Program-made: the position numbers and the translations under genes
In this document: positions 42,430-51,797 of the stretch, in pieces
Layout of the letters: every line of letters starts with the position of its first letter
Numbering within the stretch: position 1 is the stretch's first letter
Notes under the pieces: model-generated
The model's input: only the letters and a program-made list of their open reading frames with translations
What the model was told of the DNA's origin: nothing
The model's database searches: none
NCBI GenBank assembly: GCA_035295745.1
Contig: DATGIL010000057.1
Location: 62,001-126,000 of the forward strand
DNA length: 64,000 nt
Reading direction: 5' to 3'
DNA from: JAIQFL01 sp035295745
Lineage (GTDB): Bacteria > Acidobacteriota > Terriglobia > Bryobacterales > Bryobacteraceae

Positions 42430-43770
42430 ATGGCTGATCTGACCACCAACTTCGCAGGCATTCGCTGTCCCAATCCCTTCTGGCTGGCGTCGGGGCCGCC
42501 GACCAATTGCGGCGAGCAGGTGATGCGCGCCTTCGACGCCGGATGGGGCGGCGCCGTGTGGAAGACGATCGGCGAGCCCATCGTGAACGTGTCGTCGCGC
42601 TACTCGTCGGTCGACTGGAACGGGCAGCGCATGATGGGGTTGAACAACATCGAGTTGATCAGCGACCGGCCGATCGACGTCAATCTGCGCGAAATCACCG
42701 AGGTGAAGAAGCGCTATCCGCAGCATGCCGTGATCGCGTCGCTGATGGTCGATTCGAAGCGGGAGGTGTGGCACGACATCGTGAAGCGCTCGGAGGACGC
42801 GGGTGCGGACGGGCTGGAACTGAATTTCGGCTGCCCGCACGGAATGAGCGAACGTGGCATGGGCAGCGCGGTCGGGCAAGTGCCCGAGTATTCGTGCATG
42901 ATTACCGAGTGGGTGAAGGAAGTGGCAGGCACGCCGGTGCTCATCAAGCTCACTCCCAATATCACGGACATTCGTGCGGTGGCGCGTGCCGCCAAGCGAG
43001 GCGGCGCCGATGCGCTCTCCGCGATCAACACCATCAACTCGATCACGGGAATCGATCTCGACACCTTGACGCCGCGCCCCAACGTGGGCGGTGCTTCATC
43101 GCATGGCGGATATTGCGGGCCGGCAGTCAAGCCGATCGCGTTGCACCTGGTGCAGCAGATTGCGTCCGATCCGGAAGTGCGGCTGCCGATCTCGGGCATC
43201 GGCGGAATCTCCGGATGGCGCGAGGCCGCAGAGTTCATTCTGCTGGGCTGCGGAACAGTGCAGGTCTGCACTGCCGCGATGCATTACGGCTATCGCATCG
43301 TGGAAGACATGGCCGATGGCTTGAGCAACTGGATGGACGAAAAGGGCTTCCGCACAATCGAGGATTTCCGCGGACTGTCGCTGCCCAAGATCACCGAGTG
43401 GAAGCACCTCGACCTGAATTACAAGATCGTGGCGCGGATCAATCGGAATACCTGCATCGGCTGCGATCTTTGCTACATCGCCTGCTGGGATGGGGCGCAC
43501 CAGTGCATCCATCTGGACGGACACAGCGTGCCAGCGGCGATTGAAGCACGCAGCCGGGCTGCCGTAACCACCACGCCCATCGCCAAGTTGGATTCTACGC
43601 AGTCCGCCAACGGAGCCACGCCGCCGGCGCGAATTCCGCGCGTCGACGAGGAAGAGTGCGTGGGCTGCAACCTCTGCTGGCTGGTTTGCCCGGTGGAGAA
43701 CTGTATCACGATGGAGCAGGTATCCACCGGACGCGCGCCGCAGAGCTGGGAGCAACGCACGCATGCTTAG
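42430..43770 (+). CDS. preA: dihydropyrimidine dehydrogenase catalytic subunit (PreA-like)
   Basis: 446 residues from ATG at 42430, with GGAGG eight bases upstream; the open frame extends into the repeat and is not coding there. The N-terminal 330 residues are a dihydroorotate-dehydrogenase-like FMN barrel. It starts with GIRCPNPFWLASGPPTN and has NFGCPHGMSERGMGSAVGQ carrying the catalytic Cys region. The C-terminus has two [4Fe-4S] motifs, CIGCDLCYIACWDGAHQC and CVGCNLCWLVCPVENC. It reduces uracil or thymine to the dihydropyrimidine with electrons from the PreT-like subunit. Confidence 0.93.
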   Translation: MADLTTNFAGIRCPNPFWLASGPPTNCGEQVMRAFDAGWGGAVWKTIGEPIVNVSSRYSSVDWNGQRMMGLNNIELISDRPIDVNLREITEVKKRYPQHAVIASLMVDSKREVWHDIVKRSEDAGADGLELNFGCPHGMSERGMGSAVGQVPEYSCMITEWVKEVAGTPVLIKLTPNITDIRAVARAAKRGGADALSAINTINSITGIDLDTLTPRPNVGGASSHGGYCGPAVKPIALHLVQQIASDPEVRLPISGIGGISGWREAAEFILLGCGTVQVCTAAMHYGYRIVEDMADGLSNWMDEKGFRTIEDFRGLSLPKITEWKHLDLNYKIVARINRNTCIGCDLCYIACWDGAHQCIHLDGHSVPAAIEARSRAAVTTTPIAKLDSTQSANGATPPARIPRVDEEECVGCNLCWLVCPVENCITMEQVSTGRAPQSWEQRTHA

Positions 43771-43788
43771 ACCTGGAGGTCGCAACGC

Positions 43789-45180
43789 ATGAACATTCTG
43801 ATTCGCAATGGAATCGTGGTAACCGCCCGCAATACTACGGTGGCCAATGTCCTGATTGAAAATGAGCACATCTTCGAGGTCTCGCCCAGGCCGATGGAGC
43901 ACCTCGCCGACCATGTGATCGACGCAACCGGCATGTATGTAATGCCGGGCGGGGTGGACGTCCACACGCATCTCGATATGCCGTTCGGCGGAACCACGTC
44001 ATCGGACGATTTCGAGACGGGCACGCGCGCGGCAGCATATGGTGGTACGACGACGATTGTGGATTTCGCAATCCAGCCGCGTGGTACCCGCATGCGCGAC
44101 GCACTGGACACCTGGTGGAAGAAGGCCGAGGAGAAGGCGTGCATCGACTACGGTCTGCACATGATCGTCACCGATCTCGGGAACTGCGGTCTCGAGGACA
44201 TGGACGAGATGGTGAAGGAAGGCGTGGCCAGCTTCAAGCTGTTCATGGCCTATCCCAACGTGCTGATGGTGGACGATGCCACCATCTTCAAAGCGCTGTC
44301 GCGGACTGCAAAGAACGGCGCGCTGGTGTGCATGCACGCCGAAAATGGCGGCGTGATCGACGTGATTGTGCAGCGCGCTCTGGCGGAAGGAAAGACCGCG
44401 CCGGTCTACCATGCACTCACGCGTCCGGTGCAGGCCGAGGCGGAAGCGGTGCATCGCTCGATTGCTCTGGCGGAGATGGCAGGCGCGCCGGTGTACATCG
44501 TGCACCTCTCTTCCGAGGCCGCTTTGAACGAAGTGCGGGACGCGCGCAGTCGCGGCGTGCCGGTCTATGCGGAGACGTGTCCGCAGTATCTTCTGCTCTC
44601 GATTGAAGAATTGGAGCGGCCGAACTTCGAAGGTGCGAAATACGTTTTCACGCCGCCGCTCCGCACCAAGGAAAACCCGCCGAAGCTGTGGGAGGGGCTG
44701 ATTCACGATCACCTGCAAGTAGTGTCGACGGACCACTGCCCGTTCTGTTTCGAGGATCAGAAGATCCTCGGCAAGGACGATTTCACGAAGATCCCGAATG
44801 GCGGCCCCGGCATCGAGAATCGCTTGCAGCTCATCTACCATCACGGCGTGAATTCGGCGAAGCTGAACCTCTCGCGCTTCGTGGAGTTGACCTCGACCGC
44901 GCCGGCCAAGCTGTTCGGCATGTATCCCGTGAAGGGTGAGATCTTCGCCAGTTCGGATGCCGACATCGTGATCTGGGATCCGAAGGTGATGCATACCATC
45001 AGCGCGGAGACCCACCACATGCGGGTGGACTATTCGATGTTCGAAGGTTTTCAGGTGAGAGGCAACGCGCGCACCGTCATCTCGCGGGGAGAAGTGATCA
45101 TGGACCGCGGTGTGTTTTACGGCGCGCCTGGGAGAGGAAAGTACATCAAGCGCAAGCCGCACGGAGGCGCCTGGAAGTGA
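43789..45180 (+). CDS. hydA: dihydropyrimidinase (hydantoinase)
   Basis: 463 residues of the cyclic amidohydrolase family. DVHTHLDMPFGG gives the first two zinc-binding His. SFKLFMAYPNVLM contains the Lys that is carboxylated to bridge the metals. HAENG, HLSSE and STDHCPFCFEDQ supply the remaining ligands. It opens the dihydropyrimidine ring to the N-carbamoyl amino acid, the substrate of the nitrilase at the head of the operon. It starts 18 bases after preA. Confidence 0.93.
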   Translation: MNILIRNGIVVTARNTTVANVLIENEHIFEVSPRPMEHLADHVIDATGMYVMPGGVDVHTHLDMPFGGTTSSDDFETGTRAAAYGGTTTIVDFAIQPRGTRMRDALDTWWKKAEEKACIDYGLHMIVTDLGNCGLEDMDEMVKEGVASFKLFMAYPNVLMVDDATIFKALSRTAKNGALVCMHAENGGVIDVIVQRALAEGKTAPVYHALTRPVQAEAEAVHRSIALAEMAGAPVYIVHLSSEAALNEVRDARSRGVPVYAETCPQYLLLSIEELERPNFEGAKYVFTPPLRTKENPPKLWEGLIHDHLQVVSTDHCPFCFEDQKILGKDDFTKIPNGGPGIENRLQLIYHHGVNSAKLNLSRFVELTSTAPAKLFGMYPVKGEIFASSDADIVIWDPKVMHTISAETHHMRVDYSMFEGFQVRGNARTVISRGEVIMDRGVFYGAPGRGKYIKRKPHGGAWK

Positions 45181-45193
45181 CCGGCGGCAGGCG

Positions 45194-46609
45194 ATGACCC
45201 CACGCGATCCAACGCTCTATAACGAGGACCTCGCGCCCATTCCCAAGGCGCGGCGCACTTGGGGGACCTACAACTACGCCTCGCTTTGGGTCGCAATGTC
45301 GGTCTGCATCCCTACTTACATGCTGGCATCGGGACTGATCGCGGGCGGCATGAGCTGGTGGGAGGCGATTGCGACGATCATGCTGGGGAACATGATCGTG
45401 CTCGTTCCGATGCTGCTGAATGCGCATGCCGGCACGAAGTATGGGATTCCGTTTCCAGTGCTGGTACGGGCGTCGTTCGGTGTGCGCGGGGCAAATATTC
45501 CGGCGGTCCTGCGGGCGCTGGTGGCCTGCGGATGGTTCGGCATCCAGACATGGATCGGCGGACAAGCGATCTTCTCGATGCTCAAGATCATGTGGCCGGC
45601 GGCGGCGAGCTTGCCGGGCGGCATCTGGATCTGCTTTTTCGCGTTTTGGGCACTGAATATCGCGGTGATCTGGCGCGGCATCGAGACCATCAAGTTCCTG
45701 GAGGGAATTGGTGCGCCCTTCATGCTGGGCATCGGGCTGCTGCTGCTGTGGTGGATCACGGGGAAGGCGGGCGGCCTTGGCCCGGTGCTTCGCGCGCCAA
45801 GCAAATTTCAGACTACGGCTGATTTTGTGCGGTTCTTCATACCATCGCTGACCGGCATGGTGGGATTCTGGGCTACGGTGGCTCTGAATATTCCGGACTT
45901 CACACGCTATGCGAAGTCGCAAAAAGCGCAGGCGACAGGACAGGCCTTGGGTCTTCCTACCGCGATGACGCTGTATTCCTTCATCGGTGTGGCGGTGACA
46001 TCGGCATCGGCAGTGCTGTTCGGCGAAGCGATCTGGGATCCGGTAACGCTGTTGGGCAAGTTCAATCAACCGGTGGTGGCGTCGATCGCGCTGGTGGCAT
46101 TGCTGATCGCGACACTCAATACCAACGTCGCGGCCAACGTGGTCTCACCGTCGAACGACTTTTCGAACCTCAATCCGCGGCTGATTTCGTTTCGCACCGG
46201 GGGCCTGATTACCGGCGTGGTGGGGATCGCGATGATGCCGTGGAAGCTGCTGAGCGATTTCAGTTCGTACATATTCGGCTGGCTGGTGGGCTACTCGGGA
46301 TTGCTGGGGCCGATCGCCGGGGTGATGATTGCAGACTATTTCGTGGTACGGCGCGCACACTTGAAAGTGGACGATCTGTACTCGCGCACCGGCATCTATC
46401 AATACAACAACGGCGTCAACATGAAAGCTGTGGCAGCCTTGGCCGTGGGCATCGTGGTGGCGCTGCTTGGGCTGGTGTTTCCGCCGCTGCGCCTCTTATA
46501 TGATTACGCTTGGTTCGTGGGCTTCGGTGTTTCGGCTGCTGTGTATGTGCTGCTGATGCAGCGGGCGCCGGTCCCCGCCAACGAACCGGAATGGGAAGGT
46601 GAAGGATGA
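45194..46609 (+). CDS. NCS1-family nucleobase permease
   Basis: 471 residues from ATG at 45194, 13 bases after the hydantoinase stop; the ribosome-binding site is weak. It has about twelve hydrophobic helices and NCS1 motifs. These include NEDLAPIPKARRTWGTYNY and WVAMSVCIPTYMLASGLIAG at the start, GIQTWIGGQAIF in helix 3, NIPDFTRYAKS in helix 6 and NVAANVVSPSNDFSNL in helix 8. The family imports uracil, thymine, cytosine, hydantoins or allantoin. In this operon uracil or thymine is the probable substrate. It overlaps the dehydrogenase gene by four bases. Confidence 0.92.
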   Translation: MTPRDPTLYNEDLAPIPKARRTWGTYNYASLWVAMSVCIPTYMLASGLIAGGMSWWEAIATIMLGNMIVLVPMLLNAHAGTKYGIPFPVLVRASFGVRGANIPAVLRALVACGWFGIQTWIGGQAIFSMLKIMWPAAASLPGGIWICFFAFWALNIAVIWRGIETIKFLEGIGAPFMLGIGLLLLWWITGKAGGLGPVLRAPSKFQTTADFVRFFIPSLTGMVGFWATVALNIPDFTRYAKSQKAQATGQALGLPTAMTLYSFIGVAVTSASAVLFGEAIWDPVTLLGKFNQPVVASIALVALLIATLNTNVAANVVSPSNDFSNLNPRLISFRTGGLITGVVGIAMMPWKLLSDFSSYIFGWLVGYSGLLGPIAGVMIADYFVVRRAHLKVDDLYSRTGIYQYNNGVNMKAVAALAVGIVVALLGLVFPPLRLLYDYAWFVGFGVSAAVYVLLMQRAPVPANEPEWEGEG

Positions 46610-48066
46610 TCGCAACCGAATCGAAAGTGGAAACCGTATCTTTCTATATCAATGGAGCCTGGGAGAAGCCGGAGGGTCGAACCCTGCAGGCAGTGACCAA
46701 TCCGGCGACCGGCGCGACTCTGGCAGAGGTGCCGTACGCCAGCGAGGCCGACGTCGATCGTGCGGTCCGGACGGCGCACGAAGCATTTCTGAAATGGCGT
46801 GAAGTGCCGGTGGTAGACCGCGTCCAGGTGCTCTACCGGTACAAGACATTGCTCGAAAAACATGCCGACGAGATCGCCGGTACCCTCACCCAGGAAAACG
46901 GGAAGACCATCGACGATGCGAAGGCTGAAGTCCGCCGCATGATTCAAATGGTGGAAGTGGCGTGCGGCATGCCCAGCCTGATGATGGGCGATTCGCTGAA
47001 CGACGTGGCCGCGGGAATCGATTGCAAGACGGTGCGGCAGCCGATCGGTGTCTGCGTGGGAATCACGCCGTTCAATTTCCCGGCGATGGTGCCGATGTGG
47101 ATGCATCCCTTCGCGATTGCGTGCGGGAACACCTTTATCCTGAAGCCCTCGGAGAAGGTGCCGCTCACGCCAACGCGCTCGATCGAATTGCTCCACGATG
47201 CGGGTTTGCCGCCTGGTGTATTGAATCTGATCCACGGCGGCAAAGGCGCGGTGGATGCGCTGCTGACGCACCCGTTGGTGAAGGCGGTGTCGTTTGTCGG
47301 GTCGACGCCTGTGGCGAAGTACATCTACACCACGGCGGCGGCGCATGGCAAACGGGTGCAGGCGCTGGGTGGAGCGAAGAATCATCTGATCGTGATGGCG
47401 GATGCCGATATGCCGAAGACGGTGGAGGCGATTATCGGCTCGGCGTTCGGCGCCGCGGGCGAGCGCTGTCTGGCGGGCAGCGTGCTGGTCCCGGTGGGCG
47501 ATGCGGCGGGACCGCTGCTCGATCTGCTCGTGAAGCGCACTAAGGGAATGACCGTGGGCGACGGATCGAAGCAGGGTGTGGAGATGGGGCCGCTGGTGAC
47601 GTCCGAGCATTGCCGCAAGGTAGAGAGCTACGTGGAGAAGGGCGTGGCCGAAGGCGCTACACCGTTGGTGGATGGGCGCGAGAACCGATCCCCGGACGGG
47701 TTCTTCCTCGGACCCACGATCTTCGATCATGTGACTCCAGACATGACGATTGCGAAGGAAGAGATCTTTGGGCCAGTGCTCTCGGTGATTCGTGTGGAAA
47801 CGTTGGATCACGCGATCAAACTGGTGAACAGTTCGCCGTTTGGCAACGCGACGGCCATTTTCACGAGTAGCGGTAAGGCGGCGCGCGAGTATTCGTCGCG
47901 ATGCGAGGTGGGAATGGTGGGGATCAACGTCGGGGTGGCGGCTCCGATGGCGTTCTTCCCATTCGCGGGCTGGAAGAACTCGTTCTTCGGCGATCTCCAC
48001 GCGCACGGAAAGGACGCGGTGGGGTTCTACACGGAGCAGAAGGTGATCATGAGCAGGTGGTTTTAG
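46606..48066 (+). CDS. mmsA: CoA-acylating methylmalonate-semialdehyde dehydrogenase
   Basis: 486 residues of the aldehyde dehydrogenase family, MmsA type. CVGITPFNFPAMVPMWMHPF is characteristic of this branch. GGAKNHLIVMADAD and GAAGERCLAGSVLVPVG contain the conserved catalytic Cys; MmsA enzymes lack the general-base Glu of other ALDHs at the usual place. It oxidises malonate or methylmalonate semialdehyde to acetyl-CoA or propionyl-CoA, the final step after transamination. The gene ends the operon and is followed by a hairpin repeat. Confidence 0.93.
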   Translation: MIATESKVETVSFYINGAWEKPEGRTLQAVTNPATGATLAEVPYASEADVDRAVRTAHEAFLKWREVPVVDRVQVLYRYKTLLEKHADEIAGTLTQENGKTIDDAKAEVRRMIQMVEVACGMPSLMMGDSLNDVAAGIDCKTVRQPIGVCVGITPFNFPAMVPMWMHPFAIACGNTFILKPSEKVPLTPTRSIELLHDAGLPPGVLNLIHGGKGAVDALLTHPLVKAVSFVGSTPVAKYIYTTAAAHGKRVQALGGAKNHLIVMADADMPKTVEAIIGSAFGAAGERCLAGSVLVPVGDAAGPLLDLLVKRTKGMTVGDGSKQGVEMGPLVTSEHCRKVESYVEKGVAEGATPLVDGRENRSPDGFFLGPTIFDHVTPDMTIAKEEIFGPVLSVIRVETLDHAIKLVNSSPFGNATAIFTSSGKAAREYSSRCEVGMVGINVGVAAPMAFFPFAGWKNSFFGDLHAHGKDAVGFYTEQKVIMSRWF

Positions 48067-48118
48067 AACGCTCCCAGTTTAGGGCAAATCTGAAAACGCC
48101 TCGGATGTGAGGATGCCC

Positions 48119-48169
48119 CGAAAGTCTCGACAAGAGTGTCGAGACGGCGAACAGGAGTGTTTGCGCCAC
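48119..48169 (+). repeat. hairpin repeat family, partial copy 6
   Basis: A right-hand half with a perfect hairpin, TCTCGACA, loop AGAG, TGTCGAGA, followed by GGCGAACAGGAGTGTTTGCG and CCAC. The outer base pairs differ from copies 2, 4 and 5 yet still pair. It lies between the convergent mmsA and ABC-F genes and may also act as a bidirectional transcript end. Confidence 0.78.
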
Positions 48170-48197
48170 CTCGATGCGCAACGAACTCCAACGCCTG

Positions 48198-50033
48198 TTA
48201 CTGCTGCTTGGCCTCCAGTTCGGCCCAGCGGGCGTACAACTGCTCCACGTCTCGCTCGGCTTCCTGCAGTTTCTGATAACACGCATGCAGTCGCGGACCG
48301 TCGGAAACGACCTCGGACGATTGCATCTCCGCGCGGATCGCTTCTACGGCCTGCTCCGCCTGCAAAATCCGCTCCTCCATCTGCTCCCACTCGCGGGCTT
48401 CCAGGTACGACAGTTTTTTCTTGAGCGGCGCGGAGCGCGTGGGCGTGGAAGCCGCCGCTTTCTGAGACGTGGCCGGCGCAGGGCGAGCGGCCTGTGCGGC
48501 TTCCCATTGCCAGTAGTCGGCGTAAATCTGCGACGCGCCTTGGCCGTCGAGTCCCAGCACAGCCGTGGCCACGCGATCCAATAAATAGCGGTCATGCGTA
48601 ACCAGTACGAGTGCGCCGGTGAACTCCAGAAGGCTCTCCTCCAGGACCTCGAGCGTCGGGATGTCGAGGTCATTAGTGGGCTCGTCGAGCAAAAGCAGGT
48701 CGGCGGGCTGGAGCATGAGTCGCGCCATGAGCACGCGCGCCTGCTCGCCGCCGGAAAGGCTGGCGATGGGGCGATCGAGCTGGCCGGAATCGAAGAGGAA
48801 GCGGCGCGCCCAACCGGCGACGTGGATCGGGCGATCGCGGAAGATGACGAAATCGCCATGCGCGCCGAGTCCTTCGCGGAGAGTCTGGTTGGGATCCAGA
48901 TGCTCTCGGGTTTGGTCGAAGTACACCATGCGGAGATTGGCGGCGAGTTCCACGCGTCCGGCATCCGGCTGTAATTCGCCTGCCAGGATGCGGAGGAGCG
49001 TGGTCTTGCCGGTGCCGTTGAGGCCGACGAGGCCGAGCCGCGTGCCCGGCGAGAGCGTGAAATTCAGATCGCGGAAGAGGGTGCGGCCTCCAAGTTCCTT
49101 AGTGACGGACTCGACCGAGAGCAATCGCTTGGTGCGGCGCTCGGTGGCGGTGAAGTCGATCTGCGCCACATCTTTGACGCTGCGCGATTCCATGCCCGAG
49201 AGTTCGCGGATCAGGCGGCCAGCCTCGTCGGTTCGGGCGCGCGATTTGCCGGTGCGCGCTTTGGGACCGCGGCGGAGCCACTCCACTTCGCGACGGACCT
49301 TGTTTTCGAGCGACTCCTGGCGGCTCGACTGCGCCATCAGGAACTGCGCCTTTTTCTCCAGGAATTCGCTATAAGTTCCCTCGACGCGGAAGAGTCCCTC
49401 GGGATAGATACGGTCGATCTCGGCGGTGTCGTTGACCACATTCTCGAGAAAGTAGCGGTCATGGCTGACGACGACGCTCGCGAATGACGCGTTGGCAAGC
49501 AGTTTTTCGAGCCACACGATTCCTTCGAGGTCCAGGTGGTTGGTGGGCTCGTCGAGAAAAAGGAGGTCGGGCAGTCGGGCTAGTTCACGCGCGATGGCGA
49601 GTCGGCGCTTCCAGCCGCCGGAGAGCGATTGGGTGAGGACCGAGCCATCGCTGAACCCGGCGCGTCCCAGGGCAAGGTTGACGCGGGAGGCATGTTCGTA
49701 CTCGTCGTGCAGATGCTCCCCGGCGAGGGCGGCGGCGATGACTTCAGCGGCAGTTTGGCCGTCGGCGAAACCAACTTCTTGGGGCACGTATCCGATGCGA
49801 ATGTTGCGGCGCATGGAAACGGTGCCGGAGTCGGGCTCCAGGATGCCGGAAAGGATCTTGAGGAGAGTGGATTTACCGGAGCCGTTGGGACCGATGAGGC
49901 CGAGCCGGTCGCCATCGGAAATGCCAAGGGATATATTTTCGAAGAGAGTGCGCGAGCTGAAGCTCTTGGCGAGCGAGGTACAGCTTTCGAGAAGAGCGGC
50001 GGCTTGCTGAGAGGGCACCCTCTTAGATTGCAA
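48198..50033 (-). CDS. ABC-F family ATPase (Uup-like)
   Basis: 611 residues with two ABC cassettes and no membrane segments. Walker A motifs are GPNGSGKSTLLKI and GLNGTGKTTLLRI. Signatures are LSGGWKRRLAIAREL and LSGGEQARVLMARL, and Walker B motifs are LLFLDEPTNHLDLEG and LLLLDEPTNDLDIPT. An arm/linker rich in Arg and Glu lies between them (about 235-300), and a C-terminal coiled coil (about 540-611) matches the Uup-like DNA/ribosome-binding tail. ABC-F proteins act on ribosomes. The start is uncertain: TTG at 50033 or GTG at 50018, neither with a good ribosome-binding site. Confidence 0.92.
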   Translation of the reverse strand: MQSKRVPSQQAAALLESCTSLAKSFSSRTLFENISLGISDGDRLGLIGPNGSGKSTLLKILSGILEPDSGTVSMRRNIRIGYVPQEVGFADGQTAAEVIAAALAGEHLHDEYEHASRVNLALGRAGFSDGSVLTQSLSGGWKRRLAIARELARLPDLLFLDEPTNHLDLEGIVWLEKLLANASFASVVVSHDRYFLENVVNDTAEIDRIYPEGLFRVEGTYSEFLEKKAQFLMAQSSRQESLENKVRREVEWLRRGPKARTGKSRARTDEAGRLIRELSGMESRSVKDVAQIDFTATERRTKRLLSVESVTKELGGRTLFRDLNFTLSPGTRLGLVGLNGTGKTTLLRILAGELQPDAGRVELAANLRMVYFDQTREHLDPNQTLREGLGAHGDFVIFRDRPIHVAGWARRFLFDSGQLDRPIASLSGGEQARVLMARLMLQPADLLLLDEPTNDLDIPTLEVLEESLLEFTGALVLVTHDRYLLDRVATAVLGLDGQGASQIYADYWQWEAAQAARPAPATSQKAAASTPTRSAPLKKKLSYLEAREWEQMEERILQAEQAVEAIRAEMQSSEVVSDGPRLHACYQKLQEAERDVEQLYARWAELEAKQQ

Positions 50034-50092
50034 CAGAGTGGGGGCGCGGGGCCAGTGGACGGGTTGTGGTACGCTTCCGAAGGAACGTCGCT

Positions 50093-51781
50093 ATGGGACT
50101 GAGAAAAGCGCTTTTCGCCGCTCTGTTTGTAGTCACCCCTTCGCTCCTGCCGGGTCAGGGAAACGGGGTATCTCCCGCTGAATTGCTCAAGCCGCTGAAG
50201 GAGTCGTGGCCTACGTATAACGGCGACTATTCGGGAAGGCGCTACAGTACGCTGACGCAGGTGAATCAATCGAACGTGAAGCACCTGACGCTGGCCTGGA
50301 TGACGCGCGTCACGCCGGGTGAAGGAAATGCCGCCGGTGGAGGGCGTGGCGGACGCGGAGGCTTTCGCGGCGGTGCGCCGGTTATTGTGGGCGGCGAAGG
50401 TACCGGCGAATTGGGCGGAGGCGGCGGGTCGATCAAGGCGTCGATGCTGGAGGTGGATGGCACGTTGTACTTCACCATGCCGGACAACGCATGGGCCGTA
50501 GACGCGCGGGACGGGCGCGAGTTGTGGCATTACTTCTGGAAGACGAAGGGCGGCACGCACATCGGCAATCGCGGCCTGGCGATGTGGAATAACTACCTGT
50601 TCATGGAAACGCCCGACGACTACCTGGTCTCGCTCGAATCGAAGACGGGCAAGGAGCGCTGGCACAAGCCCATCGCCGACCTGTCGCAAGGCTACTTCTC
50701 GACGCCCGCTCCGATCGTGGTGGGAAATCACGTGCTGGTCGGCACGGGGAATGACATCGATGCTCCGGGATTCCTGCAGTCGTTCGATCCGGAGAGCGGC
50801 GAGTTGCAGTGGAAGTTCTATACGGTGCCGATGAAGCAGGGCGATGTGGGATTGGACACTTGGGCGAGCCTGGATGCGGCGCGGCATGGCGGCGCGCAAA
50901 CGTGGATCCCGGGCGCGTACGACCCCGAAACGAAGCTCTACATCTTCGGCACGGGCAATCCGACCCCGGCCTATACGACGGGCATGCGAGGTAGTGGAGA
51001 CAATCTGTTCACGTGCTCGCTGGTCGCGGTGAATGTCGAGACCGGCAAGATGGCGTGGTACTTCCAGACGTCGCCGCACGACATGCACGATTGGGATTCG
51101 GCGCAGACGCCCGTTCTGGTGGACGGGATGTTCAACGGTAAGTTGCGCAAGCTGGTTTTGACCGCGTCGCGGAACGGCTACTTCTTCGTTTTGGACCGCG
51201 TGACCGGGGAGCATTTGGTCACGAGTAAGTATGGGACTTCGACGAACTGGTCGAATTCGCTGAACAGGTTCGGAGGGCCGCAGCGCGATCCGGAAAAGGA
51301 CCCGACAGTTCCGGGGTCGCTGGTGTCGCCACCCGCCGGAGGCACGATCAATTGGCAGCCGCCGGCTTACTCTCCCGAAACCGGGCTGTTCTACACGGCG
51401 GAGGGCAACGGGTATTCGATCTTCTATCTGACGGATGTGGATCCGCGAGGGTCGATGGGGCTCGGCGGGAAGGAAGAAGTGGGCGTGGGGTCAGGCGGAA
51501 GTTTCCTGACGGCGATCGATTACAAGACGGGGAAGGTGGCGTGGAGGCATCCGTATTACGGCAATGGCGGAGGAGGGGGATTGCTGACGACAGCGGGCAA
51601 ACTGCTGTTTGCGGGCGATGGCGCCGGGAGTCTGGTGGCGCACGATGCCGCCACGGGAAAACCGCTGTGGAACACGCGGATTGGCGGGATTTCGAATGCT
51701 CCGCAGACATTCATGCTGGATGGCCGACAGTATGTGATCGCAGCGACGGGGGATGCGGTGTGGGCGTTTGTATTGTATTGA
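50093..51781 (+). CDS. PQQ-dependent dehydrogenase (quinoprotein), secreted
   Basis: 562 residues from ATG at 50093 after an AAGGA box. A signal peptide (LRKALFAALFVVTPSLLPG) directs it to the periplasm. The eight-bladed propeller repeats are visible as W-containing motifs: LVSLESKTGKERWHKPI, FDPESGELQWKFY, DAATGKPLWNTR. PHDMHDWDSAQTPVLVDG is the typical pre-active-site stretch. Two features are odd: the adjacent Cys pair of alcohol dehydrogenases is absent, and a Gly/Arg-rich insert (about 80-115) interrupts the early propeller. No cytochrome domain is fused. The substrate is unknown. Confidence 0.88.
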   Translation: MGLRKALFAALFVVTPSLLPGQGNGVSPAELLKPLKESWPTYNGDYSGRRYSTLTQVNQSNVKHLTLAWMTRVTPGEGNAAGGGRGGRGGFRGGAPVIVGGEGTGELGGGGGSIKASMLEVDGTLYFTMPDNAWAVDARDGRELWHYFWKTKGGTHIGNRGLAMWNNYLFMETPDDYLVSLESKTGKERWHKPIADLSQGYFSTPAPIVVGNHVLVGTGNDIDAPGFLQSFDPESGELQWKFYTVPMKQGDVGLDTWASLDAARHGGAQTWIPGAYDPETKLYIFGTGNPTPAYTTGMRGSGDNLFTCSLVAVNVETGKMAWYFQTSPHDMHDWDSAQTPVLVDGMFNGKLRKLVLTASRNGYFFVLDRVTGEHLVTSKYGTSTNWSNSLNRFGGPQRDPEKDPTVPGSLVSPPAGGTINWQPPAYSPETGLFYTAEGNGYSIFYLTDVDPRGSMGLGGKEEVGVGSGGSFLTAIDYKTGKVAWRHPYYGNGGGGGLLTTAGKLLFAGDGAGSLVAHDAATGKPLWNTRIGGISNAPQTFMLDGRQYVIAATGDAVWAFVLY

Positions 51782-51797
51782 CGGAAGCTCGATATCG

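Noticed and set aside
46504..48006. 500-codon minus-strand frame opposite mmsA
   Set aside because: Shadow of a high-GC coding sequence; the plus strand carries a complete dehydrogenase with all motifs.
49580..51214. 544-codon minus-strand frame across the ABC-F and PQQ genes
   Set aside because: Overlaps two well-supported genes and its translation is Arg/Pro-rich with no domain.
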